A stretch of DNA of 64,000 nucleotides from Melanocharis versteri. Lineage: Eukaryota; Chordata; Aves; Passeriformes; Melanocharitidae. Where the stretch lies: contig VZTG01010202.1 in NCBI GenBank assembly GCA_013397845.1, positions 67,494-131,493 of the forward strand, in the 5' to 3' direction. The notes under the pieces were generated by a model. That model searched no databases and had not been told where the DNA came from. It saw only the letters and a program-made list of their open reading frames with translations. Every line of letters starts with the position of its first letter. Position 1 is the stretch's first letter. The position numbers and the translations under genes were made by a program. This document shows, piece after piece, positions 1-10,357 of the stretch.

Positions 1-84
1 TTAATTGCATGAATTAAACTTCGGGAAATTCATAATTTTGAGAATGGGCCAAGACTAGCTCTGGACAGGAGGAGGTGTTTGCGA

Positions 85-400
85 TCAAAAGGCTCACCAT
101 GACCCAGCCATGGGCACTCCCAGCCCAGAAAGCCAACCGTGTCCTGGGCTGCATCCAAAGCAGCGTGGGCAGCAGGGCCAGGGAGGGGATTCTGCCCCTC
201 TGCTCTGCTCTGCTGAGACCCCACCTGCAGTGCTGCATCAGCTCTGGGGTCCCAGCACAAGAAAGATACGGACCTGTTGGAAAGAGCCCAGAGGAGGGCC
301 ACCAAGTTGATCAGAGGGCTGGAGTACCGCTGCTACGAAGACAGGCTGAAAGTTGGGCTGGTCAGTATGGAAAAAAGGCTTCAGGAAGACCTTACAGCAC
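85..400 (+). mobile_element. CR1 LINE fragment (late ORF2)
   Basis: From about 85 the sequence matches, almost base for base, the CR1 copies at 46.86-47.1 kb (+) and 22.0-22.2 kb (-). It includes the segment decoding, in degraded frames, the late ORF2 region after the reverse transcriptase (LGCI.SSVGSRAREGILPL-like). It is truncated near 400 without a typical CR1 3' tail. It lies in UHRF2 intron 6, antisense to the gene. Confidence 0.9.
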
Positions 401-1271
401 CTTCTAGACAGTTTAGATTCTAGTAAGAAATTCTCTCCTGTGAAGATAGCTGCCCCAGGAAACAGGCAGACCATCAGGCACTAACCAATAAACATAGTAA
501 GGTCTAGGAGATTGAGTTATTAATTTACAGAGAATGTTAAAACTTCCAAAAGATTTACACAGATTTTTATGTAAAATATAATCACAAGGTTCAAAGAGAT
601 TCCATGTAATGTATTCATAGACATCTTAGACATTTAATGAAGTCTATGTAACGGAAAACTATATTAGAATAAAGTTCTATTTATTACTAATTTATAAAGG
701 ATTAGCATCTCAAGTAAGTCATAGGCAGGTGATAAATATGAACAGTGTAAATTGTAGACAGCTAATAAAGACATAAGAGTAAGTACATAAGAAATGAAGA
801 GTAGCAACGTGGTGGTCCTTCCATAGCATGAAAAATGAATATAGTAGAGGCAATGAAGAGCACAAGGGCAGCAGCAGGGACAGAGGATGAGGGGGCAGAG
901 AAGCATGAGCATAAGAGAATTGCTCAAGCAGTGAAGCTTTTAAAAAATGAAAAGGCTGAGGAACAACAACTGTCAATAAATACAATCAGATCAGGTAATG
1001 TCACAGAAGATCATAATGATCATAATGAATAAAATGAACATACCAGTCTTGAAATTCTATAATGGTCATTAAAGCTTACTACTAATCCTTTGTGAATGAT
1101 TTAAAAGAAATTATCTTGACAGAAAACATAAGCCTTATATTAAGTAGATGGATGAAAACACCCCAGAATTTAAAAACATCTTCAGTATTTTCTCTCATGA
1201 GGTGCAAATATCAAAAAGGTACCATGTATAGAATGTCAATATAGGTAAGTAAATCATCCTTGTATATTTAC
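401..1271. other. Intron 6 sequence, nothing recognised
   Basis: AT-rich intron DNA between a CR1 fragment and UHRF2 exon 6. A 65-codon open frame at 835-1032 has Glu/Lys-rich low-complexity content and no family resemblance. No RNA gene or further exon was recognised. Confidence 0.6.
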
Positions 1272-1458
1272 CAGTCTTCATCTTCTGGTATCTTGCTTAA
1301 GGGAGGGTTCAGGCAGTATATATGATAAGCCATATTACATTCATCACACAGGAGTTGCATGTGAGCATCCTGTTTGCCACCACACAAGTAACACGAACAA
1401 AACCGGCACTCCTTATCTGGATCAGCCCTACAGTGCTTGCATTCAGGGCCACTTTTTC
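1272..1458 (-). CDS. UHRF2: UHRF2 coding exon 6 (PHD finger)
   Basis: Residues 330 to 392 (last Trp codon split, phase 2). The visible zinc-ligand pattern is C336, C339, C347, C350, C352, C355, then C367, C370, H375 and C378. LLCDECNMAYHIYC is the core PHD signature and LNPPL the following loop. PHD fingers of this family bind the unmodified N-terminus of histone H3. By alignment from memory, D368 matches UHRF1 D334, while N371 replaces UHRF1 D337, as I recall for UHRF2 in mammals. The exon begins with the codons RKSG, closer to the UHRF1 linker than to the human UHRF2 linker. The acceptor is TTTTGACAG and the donor TG|GTAAAT. The next exon should begin by completing Trp followed by Tyr. Confidence 0.97.
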
Positions 1459-2189
1459 CTGTCAAAACAAAAAAATGTCAAATGCCATGTATCTCAGAAA
1501 AGTGCATTACTACATCTAAAGGAGAAATTATTTCTGAACATTAACACTGCTCTCTTGAAAATCCTTTTTTTCTTACAATGAGGTATTTAACTACTTAGGC
1601 TAATGAGATTTCTTCTGCTGTATAAACAAGCCATAAAGAAAATGACTAATCATCAGCTTCTCTTTATTTTCTCCTGTCCCCAAGATGTACCTGCACATTA
1701 TCCCTACAGATGGAGCTTTGCTGTCTTTTGAAGCTGTACAGCTTATCAGTTCCTTGTAAGTTAGCTTGGATAACATAAGCAATAAAAGCAAATATTTCTT
1801 TCAGGAGTTTACTCTTGAATAGAAATATGAGGTGGATCCTTGATGTATTCGGAGGACTTCTGGATACTTTAACGTTTTTCCTAAGTATACCAAGAAGGAA
1901 ATTAATGACTAAGAATTTGCAGAAATCCAGGCCCTTACTGAAGAAAAGCATGCCCTCCCAACTGAAAAGACTTTACAGAGAAATTGATCCACACAGTTGT
2001 AAGTTATCAGTGTAAATCACTGTGGAGAGAAACTCCAAACTGAAAGTTTTATAAGAAAGGGGGACTGGAATGCCAAAGCATTGTGCTGTATCTGCAGTCT
2101 TTCTGGAGAACCTTCAACAATACTTTTATCTTCAAAGGCAGAGCCAACTAGACTTAGAGAGGGTAGGGGATGGAGTTTTGATTAACAAA
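1459..2189. other. Intron 5 sequence, mostly unrecognised
   Basis: AT-rich intron DNA just upstream (in gene sense) of exon 6, including the pyrimidine tract of its acceptor. From about 2050 on it may already contain the degraded 5' part of the adjoining CR1. Confidence 0.5.
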
Positions 2190-4035
2190 GAGTCAGGGGC
2201 TGCTGATGAATTAAAAACTGACAGGGGAACACCTGTGAAATGCCTCAAAAGAACTAGAGCTTTTTCATCTAAAACATTGACACAGCTGATAGCCCAGCTG
2301 AATGTCTATACACTAGCATATGTAGCATGGGTAACAATCAGAAGAAGTGGAAGTGACTGTGCAAATGGAAAGCTATGATCTAATCACAAACACTGAAACT
2401 TGGTGGGAAAAATCACATGACTGAAGCACTCCAATTGAAAGCTATAAACTGTTCAGAAGGGACAGGCAAGGAAGGAGGGGCAGGCAATTTGGCCTCTCTG
2501 TGGACTTGACTGCACAAACCTGTCTTTGAGAAACAGCAAGAGCTTGTGGTAGAAAATCAGAGGCCAAGCCAACAAAGGAAATCTCATGGTTTGTGTTTAT
2601 TACCAGCCACTCAATTGAGGGGACCCTATTGACAAAACCTTCTTACTTCACCTGCAGGAAGCATCACTCTGGCAGGTTCTGATCCAGCTGCAGGGACTGG
2701 TCAGGACAGTCACCCTGACATCTGCTGGAAAAGCAACTCGGCAAGATGCCAGCAGTCCAGGAGACTCCTGGAGAGCACCAAGGATAATTTCTTAACCCAG
2801 GTGACAGGGAAGTGTTACTGCACCTGTTGCTTACTGACACAGATTAACCAACTGGAGAGGTCAGGATCAGTGGCAGCCTGGGTTGAAGTCATCATGTCCT
2901 GGTGGAACTCATGATCTCAAGGGTTATGGGCCAAAGAAAGGCTAAAGTCACTACTCTGAATTTTAGGAGCCTGAGCTTTTAGTTATTTAAGGAATTAGTG
3001 GATGGGACCCTCTGGAAAACTGCACTCATGGAAAAAGGATCAGATCTTTAAGGACATGTTTCTTAGAGCCCAAGATCTCTCAATTTCTACCACTGAGCAT
3101 TCAGGCAAGGAAGGCAGGAGACCAGCACGGCTCAGTAAAGACCTCCTGGCCAAAGTGAAACACAAGAAGGAAAATCACAGGATGTGGAATCAGGGACAGC
3201 TGTCCTGGGAAGAAAAGAGAAGTGCTGTCTGGTTGTGTAGGGACAGGATTAGGAAAGCTAAGGTGTAGTTGGAGCTGAATATGGCAAGGGATACAAAGAA
3301 TAATAAAAATGGCTTCTATAGGCATGTTGGTCAGAAATGGAAGATTAAAGAAAACGTACACACACAACCCCATCCTCCCCTCTGTCCCCCAAAACAGGAC
3401 AGAAATAATGACAATTGACACGCAGAAAGTTGAAGTATGCAGCAATTTTGTTTGCCTCAAATTTCATTAGTGATCACTCTTCCCACATCTCTCAAGTCCC
3501 CGAACCTCAAGAGAGGAACTGGGGAATTGAAGTCACTCCCGGTATAAGAGCAGATCAGGCTCAAGATATTCTGAGAGCCTGAACGTAGGCAAGACCATGG
3601 GACCCAAGGAGATGCACCCCACGGTCCTGAGAGAATTGTTTAATGTAGTTGTTAAGCCACTCTCCATCGTATATAAAAATCCATGGCAGTCAGGGTAAGT
3701 TCTCAGTGACTAGAGAAAAAGGAGTATTTCAATGTTTTTAAAAAAGGGTAGAAAGCAGGAACCCAGGAATTATTGACTAATCAGCCTCGTCTCAGTGCCC
3801 AGTAACATCACAGAGCAGACACTCCCGGAAGACATGTCAAAACATGTGGAAGAGAGAGGGCTGGTTAAAGACAGCCAAAATAGCTTCACCAAGGGCAAAC
3901 AGTGCCTGACTGGCACAGTGGCCCTCCACCATGGACAGAATGCATCAATTGTCAAAAGAGAACTACAGATGTAATTTACATGTCTGTAAGGCCTTTGATT
4001 TGGACCCTCATAATATTCTTAGCATAAAATAAAAG
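2190..4035 (+). mobile_element. Decayed CR1 LINE, endonuclease to early reverse transcriptase
   Basis: Plus-strand frames, broken by stops and shifts, show landmarks of CR1 ORF2 in order: ESYDLIT.TETWW near 2372-2405 (start of the endonuclease), CHPDICWKSNSA near 2715-2745, RRPARLSKDLLAKVKHKKE near 3118-3175, then MGP.EMHP.VLRE near 3598-3635 and SFTKGKQCLTG near 3880-3912 (early reverse transcriptase). This is an old, nearly full-length copy. Its reading is interrupted at about 4035 by an opposite-strand CR1 and resumes at about 4546. It lies in UHRF2 intron 5. Confidence 0.9.
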
Positions 4036-4039
4036 AATT

Positions 4040-4520
4040 ATAGAACATCATGAGTAGCTGGGATCCACAAGAATCACTCACATCCAACTCCTGGCCCTGC
4101 AGAGGACATCCCAAGAATCCCACCATGTGTGTGAGAGCATTGTCCAAAAGCTCCTTGAATCCCTGGCAGGCTTGGTGCTGTGACCACTTACCTGGGAAGC
4201 CTATCCATGCGTCTAAGCACCCTCTGGGTGAAAAACCTTTTTCTAATATCCAACCTAAACCTCCCCTGACACAATTTCAGGCCATTCCCTTGGGTCCTGT
4301 CACTGTCACCACAGAGCAGAGATCAGTGCTGCCCCTCCTCTTCCCCTCATGAGGAAGCTGTAACTGCAATGAGGTCTCACCTCAGTCTCCTCCAGGTTGA
4401 ATAAACCAGGTGACCTCAGCTGTTCCTTATAAGGCTTCCCTTCAAGGCCTTTCACCCTCTTTTCACTCCTTTGAGACACTCTCTAGCTTTATAGCTGTCT
4501 TACATTCTTGCTGCTAAACC
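4040..4520 (-). mobile_element. CR1 LINE 3' fragment inserted into an older CR1
   Basis: This is a minus-strand CR1 3' region of the common avian type. Its plus-strand signature includes CAACTCCTGGCCCTGC, GAGAGCATTGTCCAAA, GGTGAAAAACCTTTTTCTAA and GACCTCAGCTGTTCC. It is less diverged than the surrounding plus-strand CR1, which continues on its far side, so it is a secondary insertion. Confidence 0.9.
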
Positions 4521-4545
4521 AAAGAGAAATGGGTTTGATGAATGA

Positions 4546-4765
4546 AATGTTAAATGGATAAGGACTTAATTGGATGTCCGCATTCAAAGAGTGAATGGTC
4601 TATATCCAATCATTCAATGTAAAAGTGAAAACCATTAAGGAGTAGTGTTCTCCAAGGGTCATACTGGGAACACTATTATTTTCGATCTACATCAGTGACA
4701 CACCCAGTGGAATTGAGTCCACCCTCAACAAGGCTGTAGATGACACCAAACTGAGCAGTGCAGTT
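4546..4765 (+). mobile_element. CR1 LINE, mid reverse-transcriptase segment (continuation)
   Basis: The plus strand resumes CR1 ORF2, giving broken reverse-transcriptase text that includes the strand before the catalytic core (TLLF.IYISD) and AVDDTKLSSAV, which corresponds to the canonical ADDTKL of CR1. Position in ORF2 fits a continuation of the copy that ends at about 4035, with the intervening minus-strand CR1 as the insertion. Confidence 0.85.
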
Positions 4766-5943
4766 CCTCATAGAATCAAAGAATCATTAAAGTTTTAAAA
4801 TACCTTTAAGATCATCAAGTCTAACTGTCAACCTAGCACCACCATCATGTTCAGCATTAAATCATGTCCTCAAGTGCCATATCCACTCACCTTTAGAACA
4901 CTACCAGGGATGGTGATGCCACCACTTCACTGGGGAACTTGGTCTAAGGCTTAACAACTCCTTCCATGAAGAAATTTTTCCTAATATCTAATCAATACTC
5001 TGAGGCATATGGTATGACTCGCTTCAGCACCCCAATGTCCTTCTTGGAGTGAGGGGGTCAAAACCGAACACAGGATTTGAGGTGTGGCCTCACCAGCGCT
5101 GAGCACAGGGGGACAATCCCTGCCCTGGTCCTGCTGGCCACACTGTTGCTGGTTCAGGCCAGGATGCCATTGGCCTTCTTGGCCACCTGGGCACAGCTGG
5201 CTCATGTTCAGCTGCTGTCACCAGCACACCCAGGTCCTTTTCCTGTGGGCAGCTTTCCAGCCACTCTGTCCCAGCCTGTGGCACTGCCTGGGGTTGTTGT
5301 GACCCAAGGGCAGGACTCGGCTCTGGGCCTTGTTGAACCTCCCACCACTGGCCTTGGCTCATGGATCCAGCCTGTCCAGATCCCTCTGCAGAGCCTTTCT
5401 GCCCTCCAGCAGATCAACACTCCCACCCAGCTTGGTGTTACCTGCAAACTGACTGAGGCTGCACTCAATCCCCCCATCCAGGCCATCAATGAAGATATTA
5501 AACAGAACTGGCCCCAGTACGGAGCCCTGGGGAACACCACTGGTGACCAGCCACCAGCTGGATTAACTCCATGCACCACCAATCTCTGGGCCCAGCCACA
5601 CAGATGGTTTTTCACCCTGCGAACAGTGTGCCTGCCCAAGCCATGAGCAGAGACTTTATCCAGGAGAATGAGGTGGGAAACAGTGTCAAAGGCTTTACTA
5701 AAATCCAGGTAGAGGACATCCACAGCCTTTCCCACAACCACTAGGTGGGGCACCCGGTCATAGAAGGAGATCAGGTTGGTCAAGCTGAACTTGCCTTTCA
5801 CAAACCCCTGCCAGCTGGCCCTGATGCCCTGGTTGTCCTGCGCGCGATGCGTGATGACACTCGGGATGATCTGCTCCATGACCTCCCCCATCACTGAGGT
5901 CAGGCTGACAGGCCTGTAGTTCCCAAATACTCCTTCCAACCAC
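4766..5943 (-). mobile_element. CR1 LINE with a 243-codon open reverse-transcriptase fragment
   Basis: About 1.2 kb of minus-strand CR1 whose 3' end (low coordinate) starts with a TCATAGAATCAAAGAATC tail. An open frame of 243 codons (5939 to 5208) contains the reverse-transcriptase block NYRPVSLTS, FVKGKFSLTNLI and YLDFSKAFDTVSH. After that the frame departs from the canonical protein, so it is a broken remnant and not a functional enzyme. It is GC-rich and much less decayed than the plus-strand CR1 that it splits, which marks it as younger. Confidence 0.93.
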
Positions 5944-6417
5944 TGCTAGGACAGGTCCAGAGGAGGGTCATGAAAATGATCAGATGGCTGGAACACCTTT
6001 CCTACGAAGAAAGGCTGAGACAGATGGATTTGCTCAGCCTGGGCAAGAGAAGGCTTTAGGGATATCTTTTTGTGGCCTTTCAATACTTGAAGGAGGTTTA
6101 TAAAAAAGACAGGGAAAGATTTTTTACCAATATCAGTAATGACAGGGAGCAACAATAATGACAAGGAACAGTTTTAAATTGAAAGAGACACAATTTAGAC
6201 CGGATACAAGGAAGAAATTTTTTACTGTGAGGGTGATGAGTCTCTGGCACGGGTTACCCTGAGAAGGTATGGATGCCCCATCCCTGGAACCTTTCAAAGC
6301 CAGGTTGAATGGGGCTTTGAGCAACCTGATTTAATGAAAGATATCCCTGCCCATGGCAGGTGGGTTGGACTAGAAGATCTTTAAAGGTCCCTTCCAACTA
6401 AAACCATTCTATGATAA
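5944..6417 (+). mobile_element. CR1 LINE 3' end
   Basis: Plus-strand CR1 from the LEHLSYEERLRQ region (near 5985-6020) to the 3' terminus, ending GGTTGGACTAGAAGATC and then CCATTCTATGAT near 6400-6414. It is probably the tail of the CR1 that starts at about 2190. About 100 codons expected between the preceding plus-strand segment and this one are absent, so either a deletion accompanied the insertion or it is a separate copy. Confidence 0.88.
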
Positions 6418-8461
6418 GAAGTGCTAAAACAATGCTGCTTGAATAACTGTTTTTAAGATAAAAAACTTTAAACTGAAGAATATAGAAGTATCACTGAAGA
6501 GGGAAGATTACCAGCTGCAGACAGAAGGTTTAGTGAGATGTACTGACTGGAAAACCTGAGAAATACACACGTAAAGCTACCAGCAGTGATGATTTTGCAA
6601 AGTCTTAAATGCAAAGGTACACTTTAAACATATACTTATAAAAAAGTGCCAAAATCCATGAGAATATTGCTTCTAGTAAAGTGCAGCCTAGAAGACTTAT
6701 CATGCTATTCAAATGGAGGTAATCTTCTATAGTCTGAAACTCTCTCCCAAGGTTCATTTGAAGAGAAATGTAAAATTTTATGAGTGCTGATGAACGAATC
6801 TGAGGGTTTTCCAGCATAGCTACATTAAACTCACAATCTGTGCAAGGTGTCAACACCAATTCAAGTCAGACTAAGAAATCCCAGGTAACTGTCAACTCCT
6901 TTGAAAAATTCTAAAAGTGCTAACTGAGCACTCCAGGAAACCCAACAGTCTACCTCATCCAGTAAATAACAGACAACATGAAACGGCATATTTTTGTGTA
7001 TCTCTTAGCACCACAAATTGTTTAGGCCTACGTAATTAACTGGTTTCAGTTACAAAACCAGTTTCTTAGGTAAAAGGTTAGTAATGATTTTTTTTTAAAT
7101 AGGAAAAGAGCAAAAAGGGTCTACATATTTTAGTTCGGTTAAACAATATGTGACGTTGTCAACTTTCTTCAATATACAAACAAACTACAAACTGTCATTT
7201 TCCTGACATTACTTTAATTTTTCACATTTCTGTCTTAATCATGTTGTAAGTCATATGCACTAACTATAGCTGTACTATTGGTCGCATGAAGACAGGTCTG
7301 TTCATCTCAACCAACAATGCAGAGTTTAGTTGCATATATAATTTCATATTACCTTTTTTTTGCAGGAAGAATTATCACAGCACAAGACTGGATTCTTATG
7401 GAAGTAATACATGTTGACACCTAGGTCTTATTTGCATGTTGCATATATATATTTGTAACATATTTACAAATGCATTGCTTCTTAGATTTTTTAATTTCTA
7501 ATATAATTTTCTAATAGGGTTAGCCTTACTCCTTTCCTCAGTTGCAGAATTTTACTTCTGTGAATTAATTAGAAAATGAACACTTTATTTTTAATTGTAA
7601 CTGCTAAATGTACATTGACGTCACTTTACACATACAAAACCTAATTATTATGTGACCATGCTCAAGAATTAAGGGTTTTTCTGCAGAGACAGCCTACACT
7701 GTTTATCTGATGAAAATTATTTCCATAGTAGGCACTCTATCTTTTGACAAGGGCATGGACAGTTGCTTAATATAGACAAAAATATAGTCAGTGCATTTTC
7801 TGATTGTGCTTACAACAATCTCATAGAATATTTAGGGCCAAATAATGATTTTAATTTCATCTGCCATTATTGTAATAAAATTCTGCATCTTTCCATAGTA
7901 CATAAGCTAAGGGAGCTGTGAGTCTATAGATACGGGTATACATATTTAACTTTTTTAAATACACAGTACAAAAGGGGTTGTAAGTACAGTCCAGAAGGAA
8001 AGGCTACACTGGTGGTTATAGCATACAGCTCAACTGATGCGCACTGTGCATACTTGAACAAGAGCAAAACAGCTGACTTGGCTGAAAAAACAGAATCACA
8101 TGAACAGGGTTGTGTGGTGAGTATTGGCTTCAGGAAAAACAGCAGTTCAAGAAATAAGGCTGAATTCCCAGATCAATTTATTTTTCATGGTTACACTTTA
8201 AAAGATTATACTTATGAGTGGTATTTATTCATGAAGGTTATAAACAATATGCTGAAATTAGTAAGATTGAGACCTGGAACAAAATGAAACAAAACATACA
8301 CAGAGGTGCAAATCTCTACACAGATGTCAATATTTAGGTAGTTTATCAAAGAGGTTACAAATAAAGAAACAGCTAGCAACATTGGAGGGAAGGAGCTGTA
8401 ATAGACAATGAAAGTCTTGACTCTGAAACAATCAGAGTGGCAATCAGTGTACAAAGTACAG
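6418..8461. other. Intron 5, AT-rich, nothing recognised
   Basis: AT-rich intron DNA with no CR1 landmarks. A 91-codon open frame at 8012-8287 and an 84-codon frame at 6605-6859 match nothing I recognise and have no splice support. Confidence 0.6.
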
Positions 8462-8985
8462 ATTGGTGAGGCCACCCCTCAAATCCTGTGTTCAGCTTCG
8501 TATCCCTCATTCCAAGAAGGACATTGAGGTGCTGGAGTGTGTCCATAATAGGGCAGTGAAGCTCGTGAAAGGTCTGGAGCACGAGTCCTGTGAGGAGCAG
8601 CTCAGGGAGCTCAGGTTGTTTACCCTAGAGAAAAGAAGGCTCAGGTGACCTTAGACCTTATTGCTCTCTACAACTACTTGAAAGAAGGTTGTAGCCAGGT
8701 GAGGGTCAGTCAAAAGGACAAGAGGAAATGGCTTGAAGTTGGGCCAGGGGAGGTTTAGATCGGTTACTAGGAAAACTGCTTCACAGAAAGAATGGTCCAG
8801 CACTGGAAGAGGTTGCCCAGAGAAGTGATGGAATTACCACACCTGGAAGTGTTCACGTAGTGTTCAAGTGTGCCACGTAGATGTGGCACTTAGGGACATG
8901 GTTTAGTGGTGGACTTGGCAGTGCTGGGTTAACAGTTGGACTTGATGGTCTTAAGGGCCTTTTGCCATCTAAATGAGTCTGTGGT
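8462..8985 (+). mobile_element. CR1 LINE 3' fragment (different subfamily)
   Basis: Plus-strand CR1 from the region decoding VQLRIPHSKKDIEVLE and KGLEHESCEEQLREL to a 3' end of the type GATGGTCTTAAGGGCC...TGAGTCTGTG. This end differs from the GGTTGGACTAGA type, so the copy belongs to another subfamily. A short internal duplication around GTGTTCAAGTGTGCCACGTA (about 8853-8885) is visible. Confidence 0.88.
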
Positions 8986-10247
8986 AAGTAAATATTCATG
9001 TCAGATCAAATAGCACCATTGTAGACAATTTTGTATAGTCAGCAATACAGTAATCACTCACTTCCTTGACACACAATTTTAAGAATTAATTCACTACACA
9101 GTAGATGCTGGGAAGAACTAAATGAACTGCAATAATTTTTTATGCCATTTAAAACATTGCCTACTTGCAAAATAAATAGTATGTAAATGCAAACCAGTAT
9201 TTGTAGATTTTCAATTTTCTCACGCTGCAATCTTTTTAAATCAAAACATACTTTAAGATATTGCGAAGATCTTTTAATGTGACCAAGAAAAAATAAAACA
9301 GAATGGATTGTTTTCTTTTTTTAGTAATCCAAGGGAAGTAATAATGAAAATGAACAGAGTTGAGAAAGTGACGTTTTTACTTTAAAGAATACCACAGGGA
9401 ATGGTATTTGCTCCTCTGAGAAACAGTGATTTTTTTTTTTTTAGACAACAAATAGACATTATTCAGACTTGTTGTGCACTGAGAGCCATCTACAAAGGCT
9501 CTGAAAAATTGCACGGAGTCAGAAATGTAATATATAATTATATCTAATACCTACTTGTAGACCTGCAGCTCAATTTTCAGTGTTGCTATCACAAACACTT
9601 AGCACTCCTAACTTTAATATATTTTCAAACTTAGGATAAAATGTCACACTACTTTTTAGATAAACTGCCACTAGCTCCTTATTGTGGCTGTAGGGAGGTT
9701 AAGGAGGTCTGGCATTGTAATTTTTTTAGAAGGTCATGCAGTGTCATGTATTGTCAACTAATCCAAACATTAATTACCTCTCTTTTTGCAGCTTTAGTTC
9801 AAAGTTCCTCATACTTTTTTTTCCTGACATAATGACAGAGTTGAAGTGTATTATTACTAACTAATTCTATCTTTGGCATTTATTAACTTATTAAAAGCCT
9901 AAATCACATGTCAGTTTCAACAGCAGTTTTGGCGACCTGAACACCTCTCTAGGAATTTAAATGAGACTGCAAATTCATTCTGCACTGTTCATTTAGAGCA
10001 TTATCAGCTGTTTCCCTTTTTCACCATTTATGACTGATAGCACTGAGCTGTTACTAATTTCTGAGTACGTCAAGTGATACAGTCATCTTATAGTAACTAT
10101 ACTTTTAGAACAGAAATCTAAAAATTATTCAATGCAATTACTTTCTTGAACACAAAACAATCATTACTACTACCTCTGCATGCTGAAATTTCTAAAGAAA
10201 CATCACTCAATTTGTACTTATATTCAAATAATTTAAAAAGTGCATAC
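8986..10247. other. Intron 5, nothing recognised
   Basis: AT-rich intron DNA up to the donor of exon 5, with a T run near 9430. No repeat family, RNA gene or exon was recognised. Confidence 0.6.
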
Positions 10248-10357
10248 TTTTGAAATCTCCATCCCCAAATGTCAATGGATAGGCTCCTGGCTTTTCAATC
10301 TTGTACACTTCCTCTATAAAAAGGATTTTACAATCATTTATTGTATCTTCTGGACCT
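10248..10357 (-). CDS. UHRF2: UHRF2 coding exon 5 (end of Tudor domain, linker to PHD)
   Basis: A short exon of 110 bases covering residues 293 to 330. It reads GGPEDTINDCKI, then EEVYKIEKPGAYPLTFGDGD, ending FK plus one base (phase 1). NDCKI followed by an acidic EVYKIE stretch is conserved in UHRF1 and UHRF2 as the last strand of the tandem Tudor domain; the rest is the linker that in UHRF1 lies in the groove between the Tudor halves. The acceptor has a long pyrimidine tract ending TTTTTCAG and the donor is AAAA|GTATGC. Its small size means open-frame calling alone would miss it. Confidence 0.94.

Noticed and set aside
5077..5646. 189-codon plus-strand open frame
   Set aside because: It is the antisense shadow of a minus-strand CR1 reverse-transcriptase region.
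8012..8287. 91-codon plus-strand open frame
   Set aside because: Antisense to UHRF2, low-complexity composition, no family resemblance.
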